Shown: positions 1-6,110, numbered from the stretch's first letter. The stretch: 6,201 bases of DNA from Caulobacteraceae bacterium (GCA_004144935.1 SDZP01000215.1:1-6201); one strand, 5' to 3'. Made by a program: numbers and translations. The notes: a model not told the origin generated them from the letters alone.

Positions 1-618
1 GCTGTAGCGGATACCGATCGTCACCGACTGGTCGTTGTAGCTGCCTTCGATCGGGCCGACGGCGCCGGCGTTGGTGAAGTCGAAGTCGCCGGTCTGGAAG
101 TAGCGGTAGGTCAGATCGACGTTGATGCGCTCGCTGGCCTTGGCCGTGAAGCCGGCGATCGCCTGCCAGGCCCAGGTCGCGTCGCTGTCGTCGATGATGA
201 AGTTGGGGCCGTCGACCGCGTCGATCTGGGCGGCGGCGATACCGGCGCCAACGCCGACGAAGGGATGGACGTCGGCTTCGGGCAGCAGGTCGAACACCAC
301 GTTGCCCATCAGCGACCAGACTTCCAGGTCGCCACCGTCGTTCAGGACGACGTTGTCCGGAATCTCACCCGGGCGGTAGCCGCCTTCGAGTTCGACGCGC
401 CAATGCGGCGACAGACGGTAGCCGAGACGGGCGAAGCCGACCCAGGTGTCGTCGGTGTCGATGTTGACCTCGCCGCCAACGCCGGTTTCGAAGTTCTCGT
501 TGTCGGTCCAGTGATAGCCCAGGTCGATAGCGCCGTACCAACCGGAGTCCTGCGCCGAGGCGCCGGACGCCACGAGCGTAGCGGCAAGAGCCGCACCCGC
601 CAGAAGCTTAAGTTTCAT
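1..618 (-). CDS. OmpA-family outer-membrane beta-barrel protein, N-terminal part (runs off left edge)
   Basis: Starts at the ATG complementary to 616-618 and stays open to position 1 (206 codons, no stop). The first 22 residues are a Sec signal peptide (MKLKLLAGAALAATLVASGA then SA, cleavage expected after Ala22 before Gln-Asp). The mature part begins SGWYGAIDLGYHW and alternates polar and aromatic/hydrophobic residues in strands such as TWVGFARLGYRLS (58-70), WRVELEGGYR (73-82), HPFVGVGAGIAAAQ (118-131), NVDLTYRYFQTG (166-177) and QSVTIGIRYS (197-206). This matches the 8-stranded OmpA-like barrel (OMP_b-brl type) of Caulobacter-type OmpA-family proteins. In that family a proline-rich linker and a C-terminal OmpA peptidoglycan-binding domain normally follow; they would lie left of the window, so that part is inferred. 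An SD-like GAGAGGG lies about 9 bases upstream of the ATG. Likely role: outer-membrane structural protein tethering the membrane to peptidoglycan. Confidence 0.85.
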   Translation of the reverse strand, partial: MKLKLLAGAALAATLVASGASAQDSGWYGAIDLGYHWTDNENFETGVGGEVNIDTDDTWVGFARLGYRLSPHWRVELEGGYRPGEIPDNVVLNDGGDLEVWSLMGNVVFDLLPEADVHPFVGVGAGIAAAQIDAVDGPNFIIDDSDATWAWQAIAGFTAKASERINVDLTYRYFQTGDFDFTNAGAVGPIEGSYNDQSVTIGIRYS

Positions 619-669
619 CGAAAGAGCCCTCTCTTGCCCGCGGTGCGACACGAGGCCGCTTCAAAACCA

Positions 670-696
670 GTTATAGCAATGCCTTCAGCTTCGCAA
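670..696 (-). promoter_or_regulatory. Probable housekeeping promoter of the OmpA-like gene
   Basis: On the minus strand a -10 element GCTATAAC (complement of 670-677) fits the Caulobacter housekeeping consensus GCTANAWC at every position. Twelve bases upstream is TTGCGAA (complement of 690-696), a partial match to the -35 consensus TTGACGS. The 12-base spacer lies within the usual 10-14. Transcription would start near 662-664, giving a leader of roughly 45 bases before the OmpA-like ATG at 618. The match is by eye against a remembered consensus. Confidence 0.55.
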
Positions 697-711
697 AGTG
701 CCTCTGAAGCC
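681..711. repeat. Imperfect inverted repeat overlapping the -35 of the OmpA-like gene
   Basis: GCCTTCAG at 681-688 and CTGAAGCC at 704-711 are inverted copies with one mismatch (the CTTCAG/CTGAAG core is perfect). Their centres are 23 bases apart, about two helical turns. The -35 hexamer at 690-696 lies between the arms, so the site could be an operator for a dimeric or tetrameric regulator. It may also be chance; no regulator is known from the window. Confidence 0.25.
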
Positions 712-782
712 ACACCGGCCTTCATTTTTCTGCCACGATCCCCTTTCCGGGGAATTAATCGGGTTGCGGTTGCAGTTGGGCG

Positions 783-2570
783 CTACCGCGCGTCCCGCAT
801 GCGCCGCCGTCCGCCCAATGATTCCGGACGGTTGAGTTCCTTGCGGAACTCGTCCCTCCGCTCGTGGATGGAGGCGATGACCAGGCCCATCGGAATGCCG
901 ATATCCACCAAAGCGGCCTCGGAAAGCTGCAAAGAGGCCTCAATCGTCTCCGGAACGGCGTCGGTGGCGCCCAGGTCGTACAGCCGCTTGGCGTGGCGGG
1001 CGTCGCGGGCCCGGGCGACGATGGTCAGATCGGGGCGCAGTTCCCGCGCCGTGGCCACCACCGCCTCGGCGCCTTCGGGGCTGTCCATGGTGATGATCAG
1101 GGCCCGCGCGGTATCGAGGCCACAGTGTTTGAGAAACTCCGCGCGGGACGCGTCGCCATAGAAAATGCGGGCCCCCGAACGCCGGCCGCTCTCGACCAGG
1201 CGCGGATCGCGGTCGATTCCAACCCAGGGTATGTCGTGACGGCCCAGCATGTCGCTGACCAGCCGGCCGACCCGGCCATAGCCGATGACCAGCACGCCCG
1301 AATCGGTCGGGCCCTCCGTGTCGGGTTCGACCGGCACCGATCCGGGGTTGGCGCCCGGCCGTCCGCCCAGCTTGGCGCCGAAGGTGGCCAGGAAGGGGAT
1401 GCAGATCATCGACAGGGTCGAGGCGACGAGGATGGTCTGGCCGGCCGTCTCGCCAACCACGCCGGCGCCCATGGCGCTGTTGAGGATGACGAAGGCGAAC
1501 TCGCCGCCGGCCGACAGCAAAAGGGCCGCCTCGAGAGCGGCCTTGGTCTTCAGGCCGAACGCCAGGCCGAGACCGAAGACGACCGTCCCGGTGAGGGCCA
1601 TCAGGCCAAAGGCCATGCCAAGGATCGGCAGCGGGTCGGCGAACAGCTTGGAGAGGTCCAGACCAATGCCGATGGAGACGAAGAACAGCCCCAGCAGCAG
1701 GCCCTTGAACGGCTCGATGGTCCGCTCGACCTCGTGGCGGTACTCGGTCTCCGCCAGCAGCAGGCCGGCGACAAAGGCGCCCAGCGCCATGGAAAGGCCG
1801 GTCAACGCGGCCAGCAGGCCAGCGCCGATGACCACCAGCAGGCTGGCGGCCATGAACAGCTCCTCGCTCTTGGCCTTGGCCACCGAGCGCAGCATCGGCC
1901 GCAGCAGCACCCGGCCGATGAAGAACAACACCAGCAGGCCGATCACGGCCGGTGCGAAGGCCAGCAGGTCCTTGAGAACGAAGGCGTTGTCGCTACCCGA
2001 CGCGCTCTGACGGCCCAGGACGGCCAGGGTGATCAGGATCGGGGCGACGGCCAGATCCTGGAACAGCAGCACCGCGAAGGTGGCGCGGCCCGCCTGGCTG
2101 TGTTGACGCTTGCGCTCGGCCAGCAGGGGCATGACCACGGCGGTGGAACTGAGCGCCAGGGCCGCGCCGATGGCGGCCGCGGCGATCGGCGGCTGGCCCA
2201 GCAGCATGGCGGCCCCGGCAATGCCGGCTCCTGAAAGGACGACCTGCAGGCCGCCCATGCCGAAAACATAGACGCGCATCAGCCGCAGTCGCTCCCAGGA
2301 GAGCTCCAGCCCGATCATGAAGAGGAGGAAGACGACCCCGAATTCGGCGAGTTGGGCGATGTCCTGCGGGTTCTCGACGGTGACCGCGGCCAGCCAGGGA
2401 AACTGGGCCGAGAAGGCGCCCAGGCCGAACGGCCCCAGCACGATGCCCGCGCCAAGGAATCCGAGGATCGGGCTGATGTTCCAGCGCCGGAACAGCGGCA
2501 CGACGATTCCGGCCGTGGCCAGGAACAACACAACGTCCTTGTACTCGCCCGGAGAAACTTCCGCCGCCAT
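783..2570 (-). CDS. Kef-type (CPA2) monovalent cation:proton antiporter with RCK/TrkA-N domain
   Basis: A complete 595-residue inner-membrane protein, close in length to E. coli KefB (601) and KefC (620). Residues 10-400 are the Na+/H+ exchanger domain with about 12 hydrophobic segments. CPA2 hallmarks are FLLFMIGLEL (81-90), LALSSTAVVM (138-147), LLFQDLAVAP (168-177, with the conserved Asp172), the Kef loop AETEYRH...IEPFKGLLLGLFF (273-297) and GGEFAF (355-360). After a linker (401-423) an RCK/TrkA-N domain begins with the nucleotide-binding GYGRVG (430-435) and acidic Asp453 and Asp455 at the end of strand 2. Expected role: K+ or Na+ efflux in exchange for H+, gated by ligand binding to the RCK domain. 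The frame stays open far upstream, through the antisense of the neighbouring gene, but the ATG at 2570 is chosen because AAGGAGGT lies just upstream and because the protein then begins at the first transmembrane helix. No KefF/KefG-like ancillary gene is visible, so glutathione gating is not established. The divergent copper-type operon starts 84 bases away. Confidence 0.9.
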   Translation of the reverse strand: MAAEVSPGEYKDVVLFLATAGIVVPLFRRWNISPILGFLGAGIVLGPFGLGAFSAQFPWLAAVTVENPQDIAQLAEFGVVFLLFMIGLELSWERLRLMRVYVFGMGGLQVVLSGAGIAGAAMLLGQPPIAAAAIGAALALSSTAVVMPLLAERKRQHSQAGRATFAVLLFQDLAVAPILITLAVLGRQSASGSDNAFVLKDLLAFAPAVIGLLVLFFIGRVLLRPMLRSVAKAKSEELFMAASLLVVIGAGLLAALTGLSMALGAFVAGLLLAETEYRHEVERTIEPFKGLLLGLFFVSIGIGLDLSKLFADPLPILGMAFGLMALTGTVVFGLGLAFGLKTKAALEAALLLSAGGEFAFVILNSAMGAGVVGETAGQTILVASTLSMICIPFLATFGAKLGGRPGANPGSVPVEPDTEGPTDSGVLVIGYGRVGRLVSDMLGRHDIPWVGIDRDPRLVESGRRSGARIFYGDASRAEFLKHCGLDTARALIITMDSPEGAEAVVATARELRPDLTIVARARDARHAKRLYDLGATDAVPETIEASLQLSEAALVDIGIPMGLVIASIHERRDEFRKELNRPESLGGRRRMRDAR

Positions 2571-2654
2571 CCCACCTCCTTGTTCGTGTGGAGACAGTAT
2601 GACCGACGCAGCGGTTGTTGCGGAACCCCCTGAAGGGGAATAACGCGCTGCGCG
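2571..2654. promoter_or_regulatory. Divergent promoter region with GC-rich dyad
   Basis: This 84-base gap separates the antiporter (leftward) from the DUF2946 gene (rightward) and must hold both promoters unless transcripts enter from elsewhere. On the plus strand TTGCGGA (2618-2624) and GGAATAAC (2637-2644) sit 12 bases apart and partly fit the Caulobacter housekeeping consensus; this would start transcription near 2650-2652, only a few bases before the ATG at 2655. Within that spacer lies the dyad CCCCTGAAGGGG (2627-2638; 5-base arms around a 2-base centre), a plausible operator. On the minus strand only a weak -10 (CATACT) was seen. The antiporter SD (complement of 2574-2581) lies at the left end. 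Confidence 0.4.
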
Positions 2655-3056
2655 ATGCCGACCAGCCGCCCAAAGCGACGCGATCGTGGAGCCGGCGCCC
2701 GACCCTTGGGTCTGGCGGCGATCCTGGCCGTGCTCGCCCTGCTGCTGCAGGCCCTGGCGCCGGGCATGAGCATGGCGCAGACCCGCGACGGGACGCGGAC
2801 GATGGTGCTCTGCACCAGTGCCGGCGAAAAGACCGTCACCCTGCCGGACGACGGGGCGCCGAAGCCCTTTGCGGCCTCCCGCTGCCATGACTGCGTGATG
2901 GCGGCCGTCGTCACCGTGCAGCCGCCTTCGCCGGCGAGCCTGCCGGTCCGCTACGCCGCCGTGGTCCGCCACGAACTGGCCCAGGCCCGGCCCACCGTCC
3001 TCCCGCCGCGGCCGCCGCCGCGGCCGCCGTCGCAGGGTCCGCCCGTCATCTCCTGA
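2655..3056 (+). CDS. DUF2946-family small exported protein, first gene of the copper-type operon
   Basis: A 133-residue protein of unknown function that I assign to DUF2946 from its layout. It has a basic N-terminus (residues 1-17, many Arg/Lys), one hydrophobic segment LGLAAILAVLALLLQALAPG (18-37) ending in Ser-Met-Ala (39-41), which could be a Sec cleavage site or an anchor, then MVLCTSAGEKTVTLPDDG (50-67) and a Cys-His-Asp-Cys motif (77-80). With Cys53 this gives three Cys and one His that could bind a soft metal or form disulfides in the periplasm. The C-terminus (117-130) is rich in Pro and Arg. ATG 2655 is the only ATG after the in-frame stop at 2631-2633; no SD is at normal distance (AAGGGGA is about 15 bases away), so translation may be near-leaderless. 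Genes of this family are often seen beside TonB receptors and PCu(A)C chaperones, as here. Metal binding is inference. Confidence 0.8.
   Translation: MPTSRPKRRDRGAGARPLGLAAILAVLALLLQALAPGMSMAQTRDGTRTMVLCTSAGEKTVTLPDDGAPKPFAASRCHDCVMAAVVTVQPPSPASLPVRYAAVVRHELAQARPTVLPPRPPPRPPSQGPPVIS
3003..3026 (+). repeat. 12-bp perfect tandem duplication in the DUF2946 gene
   Basis: CCGCCGCGGCCG at 3003-3014 is repeated exactly at 3015-3026 and is followed by a further CCGCCG. It encodes Pro-Pro-Arg-Pro twice (residues 117-124). The unit is a multiple of three, so copy-number change would lengthen or shorten the proline-rich tail without breaking the frame. Confidence 0.8.
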
Positions 3057-3069
3057 CCTGAGCTCCGCC

Positions 3070-3087
3070 GCGCGCCGACGGGCGCGC
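3070..3087 (+). other. Intercistronic stem-loop between the DUF2946 and receptor genes
   Basis: GCGCGCC (3070-3076) and GGCGCGC (3081-3087) form a perfect 7-bp all-GC stem closing a GACG loop. It sits in the 61-base gap between the two genes, 30 bases before the receptor ATG. No T-run follows, so it is not a standard intrinsic terminator. It could slow transcription, stabilise a processed mRNA end or set the ratio of the two products; function is inferred from position only. Confidence 0.45.
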
Positions 3088-3117
3088 CCTCACGTCTCGA
3101 GATGAAAGTCCTCTTCC

Positions 3118-5232
3118 ATGTTTTCCCAACGGGCGCCCGCGCGCGCCTTGCTGCTGGCCGGCGCCAGCCTCTTCGCCCTGCCTGTCTTCACCGCCGCCGC
3201 CCAGGCCGCCGACGAGCCGGCCGTGCTGGTCGACAGCGTCATCGTCACCGCCAACCCCGACCCGGAGGATCCCGCGGTGGTCGGCGACGCCCGCCGCCGG
3301 CTGTCGGAAACGCCCGGCGCGGTGTCGGTGATCTCCCAGGAGTCCTTCCTGAGCCGCCAGGCCCTGGGTCTCGACGACATCCTGCGCGACGCCCCCGGCG
3401 TCTACGCCCAGAAGAAGTGGGGCGGCGACGTGCGCATCTCGATCCGCGGCTCGGGGATCGGCAACGCCAACCACAACCGCGGCCTTCTGATCGCCCAGGA
3501 CGGCGTGCCGCTGAACGAAGCCGACGGCTATGGCGACAGCCAGATCGCCGATCCCCTGACCACCCGCTACGTCGAGATCTACCGTGGCGGCAACGCCTTG
3601 CGGTTCGGCGGCGCCCTGCTGGGGGGGGCGATCAACATGGTCACCCCGACCGGCAAGGATGCCGGCTTTGAAAACCAGGTGCGCATCGATGGCGGCAGCT
3701 TCGGCCTGCTGCGCGAGAACATCGCCCTGGCCCGTCAGGTCGGCGACTGGGACGGCTACGCGGCGCTGACCAACCAGACCGGCCAGGGCTGGCGGTCGCA
3801 GAGCCAGCAGAATATCCAGTTCACCTCTTTGAACATCGGGCGCGCATTCGGCGAGGACCGCGAGGTCCGGCTGATCATCAACGGATCGAACATCAACCAG
3901 GAAATCCCGGGCGCCCTGACCCTGGAGCAGTTCAGGGAAGATCCGCGGACGACGGCGGCCGGCAATGCCAATCTCGACTACCAGCGCAATCAACGCGGCC
4001 TGCGGGGCTCCCTGCGGACGACCTGGCGATTCAACGACGCCTGGCTGCTCGAAGGCGCCGTCTATGCGGTGTGGAAGGATCTGGACCACCCGATCTTCCA
4101 GGTCATCGACCAGCAGAGCCGCAACTATGGCCTGTTCACGCGGCTGAACTGGGACGGCCAGGTCGGCGGCATGAGGGCGGACGCCTACGCCGGCCTCTGG
4201 CTGCGCAAGGGCGACATAGACTCCAACTTCTATGTGAACCTCGGGACCGCCCGGGGCGCGCCGCGCTCGCGCACCCTGCAGAACGCCGACGCCAGCGACG
4301 TCTTCGCCGAGGGCCGACTGTTCGTCACGGGCAGCCTGGCGGTCGTCGCCGGGGCGACCTGGGGCAGGGCCGGCCGCGACTACCAGAGCTTCGCCCTGGC
4401 TGGAGTGCCGGGGACATTCAATCTGAAGGCCAGCAAGGACTATGCGTGGTTCGCGCCGCGCGTTGGGCTGCTTTGGGAAGGGCAGGGCGGCACGCAGGTG
4501 TTCGCCAACCTTACCAAGTCGGTCGAACCGCCGAACTTCGGCTCGATGTCGCCCGCCAACACCGGCTTTGCGCCGGTTCGGGCGCAGGAGGCCTGGACGG
4601 GCGAGGTGGGAACGCGCGGCCGCGCCGGCGCCTTCACCTGGGACATCACCGCCTACCGCGCCCAGCTTGACGGTGAGATGCTGCAGTATGTGGTGGACCT
4701 GGGAAACAATATCCCGGCCTCGACCTTCAACGCCGACAAGACCGTCCACCAGGGCGTCGAGGCCGCCCTCGACTGGCGGTTCGCGCCGGGCTGGCGCCTG
4801 CGCCAGACCTACACCTGGTCCGACTTCCGCTTCGATGACGATGTCCAGTACGGCGACAACCGCCTCCCGATCGCCCCGCAGCACTTCTATCGGGCCGAGC
4901 TTCGCTATGAGCATGCCGCCGGTTGGTTCGTCGCACCGTCGGTCGAATGGTCGGCCTCGGACATCTTCACCGACTATGCCAACACCGACCGCACCAAGGC
5001 GCCCGCCTACGCGATCCTGAACCTCGGTGTGGGCTGGAGGGTCAACGACCGGCTGTCGCTATTTGCCGACGCCCGCAACCTGACCGACGAGGCCTACATC
5101 TCGAACGTCCAGGCCGTGACGGTCTCGCCGCCGGCTTCGCCGCCTCCGCCGCTGCACCAGATCGCGCAGCCCTCGGTCTATTGGCCGGGCGACGGTCGCA
5201 GCCTGTTCCTCGGCGTCACGGTCGCCTTCTGA
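3118..5232 (+). CDS. TonB-dependent outer-membrane receptor, probably for a copper species
   Basis: A complete 704-residue TonB-dependent receptor. Signal peptide at residues 1-30 with Ala-Gln-Ala at 28-30; a TonB-box-like VDSVIVTA at 38-45; plug domain about 60-178 with LDDILRDAPGVYAQ (85-98), RISIRGSG (106-113), LIAQDGVPLNEADGYGD (124-140) and VEIYRGGNALRFGG (152-165); then a long barrel to the terminal Phe704, typical of outer-membrane barrels. There is no N-terminal FecA-type signalling domain, so no sigma/anti-sigma surface signalling is expected. The last part carries a proline run SPPASPPPP (670-678), probably an extracellular loop, followed by YWPGDGRSLFLG as in FecA-like receptors. 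No His- or Met-rich cluster marks it as copper-specific; the copper assignment rests on the PCu(A)C gene 38 bases downstream. ATG 3118 is the first in frame after the stop at 3103-3105; the SD is weak. A G8 run lies in the plug coding region. Confidence 0.9.
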   Translation: MFSQRAPARALLLAGASLFALPVFTAAAQAADEPAVLVDSVIVTANPDPEDPAVVGDARRRLSETPGAVSVISQESFLSRQALGLDDILRDAPGVYAQKKWGGDVRISIRGSGIGNANHNRGLLIAQDGVPLNEADGYGDSQIADPLTTRYVEIYRGGNALRFGGALLGGAINMVTPTGKDAGFENQVRIDGGSFGLLRENIALARQVGDWDGYAALTNQTGQGWRSQSQQNIQFTSLNIGRAFGEDREVRLIINGSNINQEIPGALTLEQFREDPRTTAAGNANLDYQRNQRGLRGSLRTTWRFNDAWLLEGAVYAVWKDLDHPIFQVIDQQSRNYGLFTRLNWDGQVGGMRADAYAGLWLRKGDIDSNFYVNLGTARGAPRSRTLQNADASDVFAEGRLFVTGSLAVVAGATWGRAGRDYQSFALAGVPGTFNLKASKDYAWFAPRVGLLWEGQGGTQVFANLTKSVEPPNFGSMSPANTGFAPVRAQEAWTGEVGTRGRAGAFTWDITAYRAQLDGEMLQYVVDLGNNIPASTFNADKTVHQGVEAALDWRFAPGWRLRQTYTWSDFRFDDDVQYGDNRLPIAPQHFYRAELRYEHAAGWFVAPSVEWSASDIFTDYANTDRTKAPAYAILNLGVGWRVNDRLSLFADARNLTDEAYISNVQAVTVSPPASPPPPLHQIAQPSVYWPGDGRSLFLGVTVAF
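3621..3628 (+). repeat. G8 homopolymer tract within the receptor plug
   Basis: Eight consecutive G residues cover the end of codon 168 through the first base of codon 171 (Leu-Gly-Gly-Ala). The frame is intact in this copy. One extra G would lead to a stop at 3669-3671 (about 184 residues); one lost G to a stop at 3767-3769 (about 216 residues). Either would remove the barrel. Confidence 0.9.
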
Positions 5233-5270
5233 CCGACTTGCGCCATAGTCTTCATGATAAGGACCCAACC

Positions 5271-5741
5271 ATGATCCGTCGCACCCTGATCCTCGCCGCC
5301 GCCGCCAGCACCCTGCTGGCCGGCTCCGCTTTGGCCGCCAAGGCCGGCGCCATCGACATCTCCGGCGCCTGGTCGCGACCGGCCCCGGCCGGCGGCAACG
5401 GGGTCGGCTATGTCGTCCTGGCCAACGGCGGCAAGGCCGACCGCCTGCTGGCGGCTTCGACCCCGGTCGCCGGGCGCGTCGAGATCCATGAGAGCATGGT
5501 GATGGGCGGCAAGGCGATGATGCATCCCCGGCCGCGCGGGGTCGACCTGCCCGCCGGCAAGACGGTGGCGCTGAAGCCTGAGGGTTTCCACCTGATGCTG
5601 ATCAAGCTGAACCGTCCTCTGAAGGTCGGCGAGAGCGTGGCCGTGACGCTGAAGTTCGAGAAGGCCGGCTCGGTGACGGTCCCCTTCAAGGTGCAGGCCA
5701 CGGCCGGCGCGGCGCCGGCGATGGACCATTCGCACCACTAG
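5271..5741 (+). CDS. Periplasmic copper chaperone, PCu(A)C (DUF461) family
   Basis: A 156-residue exported protein. Residues 1-22 are a Sec signal peptide (Arg-Arg, a hydrophobic core, then Ala-Leu-Ala at 20-22). The mature part begins with the family opening IDISGAWSRPAPAGGNGVGYVV (from residue 28) and contains the Cu(I) site: His73, Met84, His107 and Met109, with extra Met76, Met78 and Met83 nearby and LPAGKTVALKPEGFHLML at 93-110. The canonical spacing is H-x10-M-x21-H-x-M; here it is H-x10-M-x22-H-x-M, one residue longer. The protein ends in Asp-His-Ser-His-His, a possible second metal site. Family members bind Cu in the periplasm and deliver it to CuA or CuB sites of cytochrome oxidase, often with Sco/SenC. 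AAGGA lies 7 bases before the ATG, and the gap to the receptor is 38 bases, consistent with one transcript. Confidence 0.93.
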   Translation: MIRRTLILAAAASTLLAGSALAAKAGAIDISGAWSRPAPAGGNGVGYVVLANGGKADRLLAASTPVAGRVEIHESMVMGGKAMMHPRPRGVDLPAGKTVALKPEGFHLMLIKLNRPLKVGESVAVTLKFEKAGSVTVPFKVQATAGAAPAMDHSHH

Positions 5742-5742
5742 C

Positions 5743-5760
5743 GGCGGCTACTTCGCCGCC
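5743..5760. terminator. Possible bidirectional hairpin between convergent genes
   Basis: GGCGGC (5743-5748) and GCCGCC (5755-5760) form a 6-bp GC stem with loop TACTTC, spanning the end of the minus-strand RidA-family gene and starting two bases after the stop of the copper chaperone. The position suits termination in both directions, but no T-run follows on either strand and such hairpins are common at this GC content. Confidence 0.3.
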
Positions 5761-6107
5761 ACCGCCTCGATCTCGATCAGCAGCCGGGGGTCGGCCAGAC
5801 CCTTGACGATCAGCAGGGTGACGGCCGCCGGCGGCTGACCGAGCAGGGCGGCGGCCGGCGGGGCGAAGCCGCCGAGGCTGGCCGCCTCGGTCAGGTGGAT
5901 GGTCAGCTTGACGAGGTCCTCGACGCCCATGCCCGCGCCGGCCAGGATGCGTTGCAGGTTCTCGACGGCGATGGCGGTCTGTTCGGCGATATCGGCGCCG
6001 GCCGAGCCGTCCGGCCGCTGGCCGACCTGGCCCGAAATGTAGAGCCAGCGCTCAGGGGCGGTAACCTCGACGGCATGGCTGTAGAAGGGTGGCGCGGGGG
6101 CCCTCAA
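5748..6107 (-). CDS. RidA-family (YjgF/YER057c/UK114) protein with uncertain or damaged 5' end
   Basis: The reading frame gives a clear RidA-type fold: PPFYSHAVEV near the start, WLYISGQVGQRPDGS, EQTAIAVENLQRILAGAG, LVKLTIHLTE and the C-terminal LIEIEAVA. RidA proteins are cytosolic trimers; the archetype hydrolyses reactive enamines/imines made by PLP enzymes. Here the Pro-Ala-Arg segment holding the catalytic Arg (Arg105 of E. coli RidA) reads PPAAVTLLIV, with no Arg, so archetypal deaminase activity is doubtful, as in several other Rid subfamilies. The start is unclear. The only ATG (6176) lies inside the opposite arm of an inverted repeat and would add an unlike tail. The TTG at 6107 would give 119 residues, a normal length, but has no SD. 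The family-type Arg-Lys-x-Asn-Pro opening is missing, while the second copy at 6123 has it. The gene may be truncated by the rearrangement or artefact at 6050-6201. It ends 6 bases from the copper chaperone stop, convergent. Confidence 0.7.
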   Translation of the reverse strand: MRAPAPPFYSHAVEVTAPERWLYISGQVGQRPDGSAGADIAEQTAIAVENLQRILAGAGMGVEDLVKLTIHLTEAASLGGFAPPAAALLGQPPAAVTLLIVKGLADPRLLIEIEAVAAK

Positions 6108-6110
6108 CCC

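Noticed and set aside
739..753. Intrinsic terminator after the antiporter
   Set aside because: The TCCCC/GGGGA stem is only 5 bp and is not followed by a T-run on the minus strand; kept only as part of a motif comparison.
763..780. GTTGCG-GTTGCA-GTTGGG triple 6-mer past the antiporter stop
   Set aside because: Short, imperfect and without other support; treated as chance.
265..1161. Plus-strand open frame (298 codons) spanning the OmpA-like gene, the gap and part of the antiporter
   Set aside because: It crosses two well-supported minus-strand genes and their promoter region, and shows no protein family features.
864..2234. Long plus-strand open frame (456 codons) opposite the antiporter
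   Set aside because: Its Gln/Gly/Asp/Ala-rich low-complexity translation mirrors hydrophobic codons of the antiporter on the other strand; no domain is visible.
2571..2972. N-terminal extension of the antiporter by 134 residues
   Set aside because: The extension is Arg/Gly/His-rich antisense of the DUF2946 gene; the ATG at 2570 has a strong SD and begins at the first membrane helix.
3102..3671. Alternative start at ATG 3102 giving a 189-residue Arg/Pro-rich protein
   Set aside because: It is out of frame with the receptor, overlaps its signal peptide and plug coding region, and has no family resemblance.
3046..4914. Very long minus-strand open frame (622 codons) opposite the TonB receptor
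   Set aside because: It is an antisense shadow of a GC-rich gene: no family resemblance, composition dominated by Gly, Ala, Arg, Val and Asp, no SD, while the plus strand encodes an unmistakable receptor.
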